Source: Thermodesulfovibrionales bacterium
GTDB taxonomy: Bacteria; Nitrospirota; Thermodesulfovibrionia; Thermodesulfovibrionales; SM23-35
Length of the DNA: 49,421 nucleotides
Direction: 5' to 3'
Assembly (NCBI GenBank): GCA_031082155.1
Contig: JAVHLL010000020.1
Coordinates: 1 to 49,421, forward strand
The notes under the pieces were generated by a model. It was given only the letters and a program-made list of their open reading frames with translations, did not search any database and was not told the origin of the DNA. This document shows, one piece after another, positions 26,078 to 34,788 of this stretch (position 1 is its first letter; the number at the start of each line of letters is the position of its first letter). Made by a program: the position numbers and the translations under genes.

Positions 26078-27730
26078 ATGAATAACCAGGAATCAAATTT
26101 CCCCAAGGAAAAACAGGAACGCCGTCTTCGTTCACGGGCAAGGCCGGATTACAGTGATCGTAGGTCTTCTCTACGGTTTGTGAGTAATTTCCCTGTAAAT
26201 ATCTATGTTGGTAAAGGCACGGATGCACGTGTTTATCATGCAACTGCCCGCGACATCTCCGATGGCGGTCTCTTATTAGAAAATGTTGACATTCCTCAAA
26301 CGGAAACGCGGATCAGAGTCGATTTTTCTATTCCCGCAAGCACCATGCCAGAGGAATTTGTCCATGGAAAGTTCCGTCTGGAAGGCCAGATTATACGGCA
26401 GGATCACAAAAAACAGCAGGCCAGTATCGCATTCCAGCAAAAAATGAGCAGCCGGCTTGCCGAATCTACATGGAAATACATGAGCTGGGGTGCAATGTCT
26501 ATCATGTTTCTGACAGTAACGATTGTTCTGCTTATAAAGTTTCAGAACATTTACTTTTTCTGGTTTGATGTACCAGTCTTCCTTTACAGTCTCACTGTCG
26601 GGTTTTACCTTCTGAGCAGATTTGTATTTGCTGCTTTTTACCGCTCACCTAAAAAACAGGATTCCCTGCCCGCAGTGACTATAATTATCCCTGCCTTCAA
26701 TGAAGAAGCATCGATTGAGCAGACACTGATACATGCTCTTGAGGCAGCATATCCTGATGAGAAACTCCATATTATTGCTGTCAATGATGGGAGCAGCGAT
26801 GGAACGCTGAAGGTTATCCAAAAGGTAAGAGAGAAATATCCTGAACTGGTAATTATTGATTTCGCTGAAAATCGTGGGAAGAGGCAGGCGCTGGCAGCCG
26901 GCGCCCAACTTGCTACCAGTGAAGTCGTTATTTTTGTGGATTCGGACAGCCTCCTGGATCCGGACGCAATTCGGAATATAGTGGACGGTTTCGCTGATCC
27001 AAAGGTGATTGCTATAACCGGCCACTGCGAGGTTGCGAATGCATGGACTAATTTCCTCACCAAAATGCAGGCGGTCCGTTACTTTATCGGCTTCCGGGTT
27101 TTGAAAGCTGCAGAGAGCGTATTCGATACCGTCACCTGTCTCTCCGGTCCCCTCGCAGCATATCGCCGGACTCACCTGATGGAAGTTTCCGATATGTGGA
27201 TAAAGCAGACATTCCTCAGCAGACCTGCAACCTTTGGAGATGACAGGAGTCTCACTAATTTTCTTCTGGAAAAAAATAAAAAAGCTAAAGTAATTTACGA
27301 TTCCCGCGCTGTCACGCGGACAATCGTACCGGATAAATATTGGAAATTCTTTCGCCAGCAGATGCGCTGGAAACGTTCATGGTTCAGGGAGAGCTTGAGA
27401 GCATGCCTTTTTATATGGCGGAAACAGCCGCTTATGTCACTCTCGTTTTATCTTGGGTTCATTCTTCCTGTTCTTGGCCCTGCTATCGTATTCCGGGCCA
27501 TGGTTCTCGTGCCGTTTTTCCGCAACGGTTCACCGCTCACCTATCTGCTCGGTATTTTTCTCATGAGCACACTCATGAGTTCAACCTATCTGCTTGCTAA
27601 AAAATCCCGTTTATGGATATATGGTACTCCTTTCTGCTTCTTCTATATGTTTATCCTGGTATGGCAACTGCCATGGGCTATTCTCACTTTCTGGAGAAGT
27701 ACGTGGGGTACCCGTGGTCAGGGATTATGA
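26078..27730 (+). CDS. PilZ-GT2 fusion: processive polysaccharide synthase
   Basis: The 550-residue inner-membrane protein starts with a PilZ domain (residues ~25-125) that keeps the c-di-GMP motifs R29-x3-R33 and D59-x-S61-x2-G64. Two membrane helices (~140-185) lead into a family 2 glycosyltransferase (~198-435) with DGS (237-239), DSD (288-290), GDD (387-389) and the processive QxxRW motif (Q427-W431). More helices follow, and the C-terminus ends in STWGTRG, a motif known from hyaluronan and chitin synthases. The expected reaction is polymerisation of a UDP-sugar, likely UDP-GlcNAc, coupled to export across the inner membrane. PilZ in front of GT2 is the reverse of BcsA, where PilZ is C-terminal. 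AAGGA precedes the ATG. Its stop overlaps the next start (ATGA). Confidence 0.9.
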   Translation: MNNQESNFPKEKQERRLRSRARPDYSDRRSSLRFVSNFPVNIYVGKGTDARVYHATARDISDGGLLLENVDIPQTETRIRVDFSIPASTMPEEFVHGKFRLEGQIIRQDHKKQQASIAFQQKMSSRLAESTWKYMSWGAMSIMFLTVTIVLLIKFQNIYFFWFDVPVFLYSLTVGFYLLSRFVFAAFYRSPKKQDSLPAVTIIIPAFNEEASIEQTLIHALEAAYPDEKLHIIAVNDGSSDGTLKVIQKVREKYPELVIIDFAENRGKRQALAAGAQLATSEVVIFVDSDSLLDPDAIRNIVDGFADPKVIAITGHCEVANAWTNFLTKMQAVRYFIGFRVLKAAESVFDTVTCLSGPLAAYRRTHLMEVSDMWIKQTFLSRPATFGDDRSLTNFLLEKNKKAKVIYDSRAVTRTIVPDKYWKFFRQQMRWKRSWFRESLRACLFIWRKQPLMSLSFYLGFILPVLGPAIVFRAMVLVPFFRNGSPLTYLLGIFLMSTLMSSTYLLAKKSRLWIYGTPFCFFYMFILVWQLPWAILTFWRSTWGTRGQGL

Positions 27731-29664
27731 AAAAAATTTTTTTTGTGCTGCAGCTTTTTGTTCTAGCAGGCATTGTAGCGTTTGTCATCTATTCTGCAGT
27801 TAAACCTGTTCCAAAGCTCAACTACACCCCCGAAGCATGGTCTTCGTGGAACGGTTTTTATGCAATATCCTATGCGGGTGTCACCAAAAAAGGAGATGGT
27901 GCACACGTATCCAGGCAGCAATTCGAAGATCATCTGAGAGCACTGGGGCAGGCCGGATATCAAACCATCAAGCCTGAGGATGTCGTTGCTTTTCTTGAAG
28001 GCAGATCTCCTCTTCCCGAAAAGGCATTAGTCCTCATCATCGAGGGAGACAGGAAAGACAGTTTTCTTTATGCAACACCTATTCTCCGGAAATTCGGCAT
28101 AACAGCTACCCTGTGTGTTCCAACAGCCAATATCCCGGCATGGGACAGTTTTTACCTTCAGGAAGACGATCTGATAAAAATCTTCTCAGAAGCCCACTGG
28201 AACCCTTGCAGCATGGGCAACAGCGCAGTAAAAGAGATTCCGATCAATAGTTCAGGAGGGAAAGGTCACTTTCTTACGACCCGCCAGTGGACAGACAATA
28301 AATCCGAAGATGATACAACTTTCAAGAAAAGGGTTACTGCCGATTATGACAGGGCAGCACAGGTCCTTTCCAAGGTAAGCAACAGGCCGGTTTCCTTATA
28401 CCTTTATCCATTTGCAGATCCTGGCACAGGTGCACAGGCAGATCCACTTGCAGCAGAAATAAACCGGAAAGCCGTAGAAGCACATCACAGGGCAGCCTTC
28501 ATTACAGCGAACAACCCGTTCAACGGAGCAACTGTCAGACCCTATGCTCTCAATCGGTTACGGATTCCAGGCAATTGGGATACTTCGAAACTGATTCATA
28601 CCCTGAATTCCTCCATGCCTAGCCGAACAGCGGTTTCCGGAATGGGAGACAAGAGTCGTTGGACCACACAGGGTGATATTCTCCAACGAGGGAACAGCGT
28701 GAGTCTCGTTTCCGGGACCAGCATGTGGCTTCGCGGAAGTGATGCCTGGTCTGATGCCGATATACGAATTTCTATGGTAATACCGGAGAAATCAGTTGTT
28801 TCCCTGTATGTTCGTTCCGAAGGCAATGATTCTTTTGAGCGGCTGAGCATTCATAATCAAGCCGTCAACTTACAAGAACGAAAAGGGACGGAAGCGCAAA
28901 CCCTGTTCCGCTCTGCTATAAAATATAATGAGAAAGATCCCCAGAATTTCCGTTTAAGGGTAAAAAGAAACCGGGCATGGATCTGGTATAATGACAAGTT
29001 GCTTGCCGGTCAGATTCCCCTCTCATCATATATCGCGCAGGGGAGAATCGGCATCAGCTGCCAGCAGGGTGAAGTCCAGATACTTGATTTCCATGCCGAA
29101 CAACTCCCTAAGGTATTTGCATTTACTGAAAGTTATCGGACAATTTCCCCTCCCCTTCAGCAGGACATTTCAGCTGTCCTCCCCCCGTGGTTTTTGTCAT
29201 ACGCACCACCAACGGTTGATAAAAAACAGCGCATGGATCTTTTAATTGCCGCCTCATCAGGTGTTCAGACAATACCCATAGTACAAACTGCTCAAGAGAT
29301 GACTCCCCTGGAAATTCAGGGGTTTGTTCAAAAGATTGTTGCCCTTCTCCGCGACCCCGTTCTTCATCCTCTTATTTCATATCTCGCGGTGTACGGGTCA
29401 TCTCATTCGTTGGCTGAAGAGCTTCACAAAGAGGGGTATAGCCTCGTTCTGATCGTATCCGCAGAACAGGCAATGCAGCTGATCAAACAGAAAAAGGATT
29501 TATACAAGGACATATTGCTTATTGATAAACAGGTGGGAGATGCAAAAAATGCGATGAAAAACATTCTGCATACTCTTCCTCCTGACCGGATTATCATTCG
29601 TGCTGACCAGCAGGAAGCCGGCGTAGCCGGGATAGGAACAGCTGTCAGTGTTCAGAAGAAATAG
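27727..29664 (+). CDS. Membrane-anchored deacetylase-fold protein lacking catalytic residues
   Basis: The 645-residue protein begins in an ATGA overlap with the synthase gene. An N-terminal membrane anchor (residues ~4-24) is followed by a CE4/polysaccharide-deacetylase-like region (~45-300). Where active enzymes have TFDDG it reads LIIEGDRKDS (~104-113), and the HxxxH metal site is replaced by HWNPCSMGNS (~156-165); the late strand motif survives as YLYPFADPG. So metal binding and deacetylation look impossible. Residues ~308-460 form a jelly-roll-like domain (SMWLRGSDAWSDADIRIS, RLRVKRNRAWIWYNDKLLAG) typical of carbohydrate-binding LamG/DUF1080 folds. The last ~150 residues are an unrecognised alpha/beta domain. 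It is probably a periplasmic polymer-binding subunit taking the PgaB position. Function is inference. Confidence 0.75.
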   Translation: MKKIFFVLQLFVLAGIVAFVIYSAVKPVPKLNYTPEAWSSWNGFYAISYAGVTKKGDGAHVSRQQFEDHLRALGQAGYQTIKPEDVVAFLEGRSPLPEKALVLIIEGDRKDSFLYATPILRKFGITATLCVPTANIPAWDSFYLQEDDLIKIFSEAHWNPCSMGNSAVKEIPINSSGGKGHFLTTRQWTDNKSEDDTTFKKRVTADYDRAAQVLSKVSNRPVSLYLYPFADPGTGAQADPLAAEINRKAVEAHHRAAFITANNPFNGATVRPYALNRLRIPGNWDTSKLIHTLNSSMPSRTAVSGMGDKSRWTTQGDILQRGNSVSLVSGTSMWLRGSDAWSDADIRISMVIPEKSVVSLYVRSEGNDSFERLSIHNQAVNLQERKGTEAQTLFRSAIKYNEKDPQNFRLRVKRNRAWIWYNDKLLAGQIPLSSYIAQGRIGISCQQGEVQILDFHAEQLPKVFAFTESYRTISPPLQQDISAVLPPWFLSYAPPTVDKKQRMDLLIAASSGVQTIPIVQTAQEMTPLEIQGFVQKIVALLRDPVLHPLISYLAVYGSSHSLAEELHKEGYSLVLIVSAEQAMQLIKQKKDLYKDILLIDKQVGDAKNAMKNILHTLPPDRIIIRADQQEAGVAGIGTAVSVQKK

Positions 29665-29678
29665 AGAAAGAGATCAAA

Positions 29679-32600
29679 ATGAAATATTTTAAATTTATAG
29701 TTCTTTCCCTGAGTATTTTTTCCCTGTCCATAGTGTCCTCGTTAACTCGTGCCGAGGACAAAGGGACAGTGCAGCACAATGCCCAAGAAAGCCTGTCTTT
29801 CAAAGGCATGTCTGTCATGCAACTCATACACAAGTCACGTGAGCAGGTGGCAGCAAATAATCTCGATGCCGCCCTCCGGTATATCCGTTTAGCCCTCACG
29901 GTCGACCCTGCTTATGCTGAAGTATGGAAACAACTTGGGCGGGTTTTGATGCTCAAAGGAGAATATAACGAGGCACGAAACGCCCTACAAACTGCTCTCG
30001 ACCTAAAACAGGGCGACCCGGAAATAAACGCATGGATCCATACCATGATGCGTCCTGCAGAGAAAACAGGAGAAACAGCGACGAGGCAGAAGACTCCAAC
30101 GTCTGCCGGGGCATGGCGCGATCTGGGGTGGAGTCTCTGGGTAAAAGGACAACATGATGAAGCGGTTTCCGCCTGGGACCAGGCTATGAAGAATAAAGTG
30201 ACAAACAAGGATCGCCTTTTGAGGCAGGTGGTTGCCCGTCTTGCAGAAGAAGGATATCCGGATAAAGCCGTTGAATTTTTAAATCGATGGAGCCCTGAAA
30301 CCTCTTTTTTATCTTTTGGTCTTGAGTTGATAAAGGAAAAACGGTATGTCGCAGCGAGAACAATCCTGTTAAAAGCATGGGAAACAGGGCAAACCCTCCC
30401 GACTACCGGGTTGTATCTTGGATACGTGGAAGCCAATCTGTACATCTGTCCATCAGTATCCGAGCATCTTTCTCCGTTCCTCAATCAGGGGATAGAAAAT
30501 ATCAAAGAAAAAGAGGGAGAAATCCTTGTTGAGACTATCCTTAAATGCAGTTCTGATGCCGGTATTCTCCCTCTTGTTGAGAGGGTTAATATAAGTTTCA
30601 GTGCTTTCCCTGAATATACCGCTCCACTCAACACAATCGTGTTGAGAGCCGCCGACGCACAATACTCTGACAGGAACATGGGGAAGGCGTTTTCCCTCTA
30701 TCAAAATGTGATAAAACGTGATCCCGAAAAGCCCAATGTCTGGTTTCGTTTGCTCGCCACAGCAGATGCCATAGGTCGTCATAAGGAAGCCGTAGAAATA
30801 CTTCGGGAGGCTGCTTCACGTTCTTCCTCTTCATCAATACGGGAGGGGATACAGGGCAAGTTGATGGCTGATGCCGGAGATATTTCCGGTGCGATACCTC
30901 ATTACCGGAAAAGCTTGACTGACGATCCTGAACAGGATGAACTGCGCCTGGATTTTTTTAATCTCCTGCTGGGATCTGAATTCTTCGACGAAGCACGGGA
31001 AGAAAAAGACTGGTTTTCCCGGCGGCTGGCATCAGGAGATAAAACAGCCAGGGTCTATCTGGCTGAAATGCTGAGTTCCCTTCATGAACATCAAGAAGCA
31101 GTGAAAATATGGCAGGAACTCCATCTTTCATATCCGGAAAATCCCCGCTATGCGGTTGAAACAGCGAGGTCGCTCTTTTCTCTCTGCAGAGCAAAAGAAG
31201 CTGTATCAATTCTTGAAAAGATTATAGAGATCAAGCCAACTTCCCGTGCATATGAACTCATTGCCGAAATAGAAATAGCCCAGGGAAACGTGCAACAGGC
31301 TTTTTTCTGGACTGACAAGGCTATGGTAATGCAGCCATCTCCGGGCATTCTGAAAATCCGTGCCAGTGCTGCAGAATCCCTTGGCAATTATAAAGCTGCG
31401 CGGGAAGCAGCAGAATCCGTTCTCAAATCTGATCCCGGGAACATCGCCATGGCCCGTATTGCAGGCAAGGCGCTCTTTTCAATGGAGTTGGTCAAAGAGG
31501 CGAAATCCTACTATTTAAATCTTATTGTCCGGAATGAAGAATTCCTGCCAGGATTAATCGCCCTGAGGGATATCGCATACGATCAGCAAAACCCTGATGA
31601 CGCCCTCAAGCACACAAAACAGATTCTTGACCAGAGACCTTGGGACATAAATGCTGATATCCGTTATGCAGTGTCCCTCGGAGTCGAGGAACAATTCAAC
31701 CCAGCCCTGAAATCCTTGCGTGACATCACGGAAAAGGATTTCCGAGAGGCGGTTCCGGTGATGGCTTATGACAACGTTACCCAATGTCACTATAGCGGCA
31801 GGAATACCACCGGGCAGATTGTTTCCCACTGGGAACGCCTTCATAACGAAGGCTATATATTCATCATTCCATCTGAATTGAATGCCGCTGCTGATCAACT
31901 GAGGACAATCGCTGTCATCGTAGATCCCGAACCTGATGCCCTGCCGGTGCTCGATTCAGCACTAAAACGCATTGGGGGGCGGGCTGTTCTGGCAATAAGG
32001 ACTGGTTCCCTCTCGAACCTCGTTCCGGGAAGTCCGGACCCTTCAATCCTGAAAAAATTAAGAGAAAGCGGAAGATGGATCATTGCATCGAGCGGACCGG
32101 AAACTTTCCAGCGTTCTCCGGTTACCAGTTCCGGAACACTCGGCAATCCCCTGACCCATACAATCTTCTCCCATACCATGAAAAGTGAAGATGAAACCAT
32201 GATGTCCAAGCGTCTTGATACCTTGCTCGCTGATGCTTCCCGTGAGTTGGGTTCCTCTGCGCCACGCATCTTCGTATATCCCGGGGGTGACTACGGACAG
32301 TTCTCTCTCGACACCGATCCGAACCGCATTGAGACTCTCAAGAAGAGTATTGGGGAACAGTTCGATTTCGCAATTGCGGGTGACGATTACGGATTTATCA
32401 CACAGGGGTTTGATCCCTCCAGGTTGTCCGGTCGTTTTGTGCCCCCGCAATGGGATGAAGAGGGATTGATGAAGCATATGCATGAAAACAATCCTCTCGT
32501 ACGATCGCACCTCGAACTGGCCAAGGTCTTATACTGGCAAAGTCAGTATGAAAAGGCGCACAAGGCGTTCCAGAAAGCTGAAACGCTGGGAGCAGATCCT

Positions 32601-33581
32601 CTTGATGTCAATTTTCACTGGGGCAACAGCGCATATCAGGAGGGAGACCTTGCATCAGCGCTCAAGAGGCTAAATCTTGCAAAAGAACTTGACCCTGCAT
32701 CAAAGAGAATTCTGATATCTCTTGATCGTGCCGAGAACCGGGCAAGGCCCCTCTTCAGATTCAACTATAGCGGATGGGACGACGCGGATAACCGCAGCTA
32801 TGAGAAATACAGATTATCAGTTGAAGGGTATGTCAGCAGAAAAGTCAGCCTAGAGCTTTTTGGTGACTACAGTCGATGGTCCCGGAAAAACATCGGCGAT
32901 GAAGATGGCACCCGGACAGGGGCGGGCATTCTCTGGCACTTTGCTGACGAGCGCTGGGTAAAAGCACGTCTGTGGTATTTGTCTGTCAGCCATATTGACG
33001 ACCATTTCGGCGGTCTTTTGAATATCCATTTGCCGAATGCACCCTTTGGCGGGTATGTCGAGCTCGAGGCTGAACGTCAGGAGGTCGATACGGTAGAAGC
33101 CATTCGGGAAAAGACAATGGCAAACACGTATACGCTCTATACTTATTCGCGAATCAGGGATTTCTGGGATCTGTATGCCGACTTTTCCTATACTGCGCGT
33201 TCGGACAATAATGATACCTACATGTCAGAAGGAAGGTTTGGATATCGTTTCCATGAATGGCCGTTCCTTGGCGCCGGCTATGCATTCCGTTTTGCAGACA
33301 GCGACCGCAGTCCCGATGAATACTGGGCTCCTGTGAAACTCCAGCAGCATCAGCTCTATGCCGCATCACGCGGAGCATATAAGAACCTGCATTATTCCTT
33401 GAGTGTCCGGGCCGGCTATGCCGAAGAAGAAGATACAGACTGGCGTTTTGTCTGGGGAACTCGGTTAACGGTCAATTATCTGATCTTTTCCCGTCTCAGC
33501 CTTAATGGCGAAATCAATTATCTTGAATCACCGGTATATGACAGAACTGCCTGGTTTCTCGGAATCTCTTTCAGGTTCTAA
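29679..33581 (+). CDS. TPR / pseudo-deacetylase / outer-membrane beta-barrel exporter
   Basis: The 1300-residue protein has a signal peptide (cut near residue 25), a long TPR region (~45-690, for example LDAALRYIRLALTVDP), a deacetylase-like domain (~691-925), a short TPR pair (~935-1020) and a C-terminal beta-barrel (~1024-1300) of alternating-residue strands ending in ISFRF, the usual outer-membrane barrel end. TPR plus barrel is the PgaA/BcsC-type exporter plan. The inserted domain starts PVMAYDNV, but motif I reads VIVDPEPDA (~746) instead of a TFDDG box and no HxxxH is seen; only the FVYPGGDYG loop (~865) is kept, so it is probably a binding domain. It lies 14 bases after the previous gene. 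The fusion would couple polymer binding to the export pore. Confidence 0.82.
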   Translation: MKYFKFIVLSLSIFSLSIVSSLTRAEDKGTVQHNAQESLSFKGMSVMQLIHKSREQVAANNLDAALRYIRLALTVDPAYAEVWKQLGRVLMLKGEYNEARNALQTALDLKQGDPEINAWIHTMMRPAEKTGETATRQKTPTSAGAWRDLGWSLWVKGQHDEAVSAWDQAMKNKVTNKDRLLRQVVARLAEEGYPDKAVEFLNRWSPETSFLSFGLELIKEKRYVAARTILLKAWETGQTLPTTGLYLGYVEANLYICPSVSEHLSPFLNQGIENIKEKEGEILVETILKCSSDAGILPLVERVNISFSAFPEYTAPLNTIVLRAADAQYSDRNMGKAFSLYQNVIKRDPEKPNVWFRLLATADAIGRHKEAVEILREAASRSSSSSIREGIQGKLMADAGDISGAIPHYRKSLTDDPEQDELRLDFFNLLLGSEFFDEAREEKDWFSRRLASGDKTARVYLAEMLSSLHEHQEAVKIWQELHLSYPENPRYAVETARSLFSLCRAKEAVSILEKIIEIKPTSRAYELIAEIEIAQGNVQQAFFWTDKAMVMQPSPGILKIRASAAESLGNYKAAREAAESVLKSDPGNIAMARIAGKALFSMELVKEAKSYYLNLIVRNEEFLPGLIALRDIAYDQQNPDDALKHTKQILDQRPWDINADIRYAVSLGVEEQFNPALKSLRDITEKDFREAVPVMAYDNVTQCHYSGRNTTGQIVSHWERLHNEGYIFIIPSELNAAADQLRTIAVIVDPEPDALPVLDSALKRIGGRAVLAIRTGSLSNLVPGSPDPSILKKLRESGRWIIASSGPETFQRSPVTSSGTLGNPLTHTIFSHTMKSEDETMMSKRLDTLLADASRELGSSAPRIFVYPGGDYGQFSLDTDPNRIETLKKSIGEQFDFAIAGDDYGFITQGFDPSRLSGRFVPPQWDEEGLMKHMHENNPLVRSHLELAKVLYWQSQYEKAHKAFQKAETLGADPLDVNFHWGNSAYQEGDLASALKRLNLAKELDPASKRILISLDRAENRARPLFRFNYSGWDDADNRSYEKYRLSVEGYVSRKVSLELFGDYSRWSRKNIGDEDGTRTGAGILWHFADERWVKARLWYLSVSHIDDHFGGLLNIHLPNAPFGGYVELEAERQEVDTVEAIREKTMANTYTLYTYSRIRDFWDLYADFSYTARSDNNDTYMSEGRFGYRFHEWPFLGAGYAFRFADSDRSPDEYWAPVKLQQHQLYAASRGAYKNLHYSLSVRAGYAEEEDTDWRFVWGTRLTVNYLIFSRLSLNGEINYLESPVYDRTAWFLGISFRF

Positions 33582-33591
33582 CACTATCGTT

Positions 33592-34662
33592 TTACCGGTC
33601 AGGCAGGGTCTCGATTTTCTTTTCCTCTGTTTCACGTGTTTGCGACTTCTTCATTAACTGCACCGCTTGAGAAACGGTATAGAAAGGCAGTTTCTCAGCA
33701 GCATATGAAATAACCTTCCGGAAATAGGAGAGTTGAATTCCGTAACAGGGGCCGATTATGAAACTCGCCTGCGTTTCTGACATCTTTGATAAATCATCCT
33801 GAAAAACGGTAATCGTGTCCCCTTTGATATTTTCAACTTTTACCGGCATGTAGACACGCCTGCGGATATCAGGCACAAGGCAAAAGTCGTTCCTTGAGGG
33901 CAGTTCCACATTTCGGTCGGAGACCAATGAACGAGCTGAAAGGGATTGTACGGTGCCTGTAAAAAATTCCTCATCAGGTAATACCTTGTGGCCGTAAAGG
34001 AAAAGTAATTTATTCTGCTCCCGGACAAAATCGATCCATTGAAATATCTGCGGTAAAGGCACATAAAAGCTGATATCAAAGTCGGTCCCTGGGATCGATC
34101 CGTCCCTTCCGATACTATCGTCTGCAGCAAAGACTTCGTCCCGACGGAAACTGGAGAACCTTTTTATGACTTCTTTTGCTAATTCTTTAGAATATGCATT
34201 ATAGGGGAATACGATCGATTGTATTTTCAGACCCTTGGCGTTCAATTCTTTTACCGAGTCCTCAAGTTCGCTGCTGACCCATGCAGGAAGGCCTTTTTGT
34301 TTTATATATGACGGTGCATTAAAATGGTGGTAGGTATGAGTGCCAATTTCCCATCCATATCTGTTCTGCAAGGTGCGGAGATCCTCAAAGCTCAGATCGC
34401 CAAAATTGATTCGCTGGTTATTCACAAATCCTGTTGCCACTCCACCGACATGTGATAACTCAGGGGCAATAATGTTTATCCAGCTGGGATATCCATCATC
34501 AAAAGCAATCACTATGCCGCCATGGTTCTCTTCAGGATATACCGGCAAGGGGGATATGAAATGCATAAGGAAGAGAAGGAAAGCAAGGAGGAAGCGGATC
34601 CCTCTCACACCTCTCTTGTTCACAATACCCATACTTGAAAAATAGAAACTCTTAACGCTCAT
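33592..34662 (-). CDS. Periplasmic polysaccharide deacetylase (CE4), intact
   Basis: The 356-residue protein (start ATG 34662, AAAGG eight bases upstream) has a hydrophobic signal segment (residues ~21-42) and a CE4 domain with all metal ligands: IAFDDG (Asp-Asp near 55-56) and HTYHH (His109 and His113). A later SIVFPYNAY corresponds to the third motif. It should remove acetyl groups from N-acetylated sugars. It is encoded convergently against the exporter gene and 11 bases from its end, so it belongs to the locus but not to the operon. It is the only deacetylase domain here with catalytic residues. Confidence 0.88.
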   Translation of the reverse strand: MSVKSFYFSSMGIVNKRGVRGIRFLLAFLLFLMHFISPLPVYPEENHGGIVIAFDDGYPSWINIIAPELSHVGGVATGFVNNQRINFGDLSFEDLRTLQNRYGWEIGTHTYHHFNAPSYIKQKGLPAWVSSELEDSVKELNAKGLKIQSIVFPYNAYSKELAKEVIKRFSSFRRDEVFAADDSIGRDGSIPGTDFDISFYVPLPQIFQWIDFVREQNKLLFLYGHKVLPDEEFFTGTVQSLSARSLVSDRNVELPSRNDFCLVPDIRRRVYMPVKVENIKGDTITVFQDDLSKMSETQASFIIGPCYGIQLSYFRKVISYAAEKLPFYTVSQAVQLMKKSQTRETEEKKIETLPDR

Positions 34663-34690
34663 TGTCAAGCCTTTTCTCCAATTCAGTATA

Positions 34691-34718
34691 TTGAAATTAT
34701 TTCTCTACCCTTTATAAT
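34691..34718 (+). promoter_or_regulatory. Sigma-70 promoter of the beta-helix lipoprotein gene
   Basis: TTGAAA (34691-34696) and TATAAT (34713-34718) are 16 bases apart, 71 bases before the ATG at 34789. The region lies between the divergent deacetylase and beta-helix genes. Confidence 0.6.
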
Positions 34719-34788
34719 GTAAAAGCATGTATCGTCTTGCTTATCCAAAAAAATGCAGTTCGCAGACCAGACAGATAAGGAACGACTG

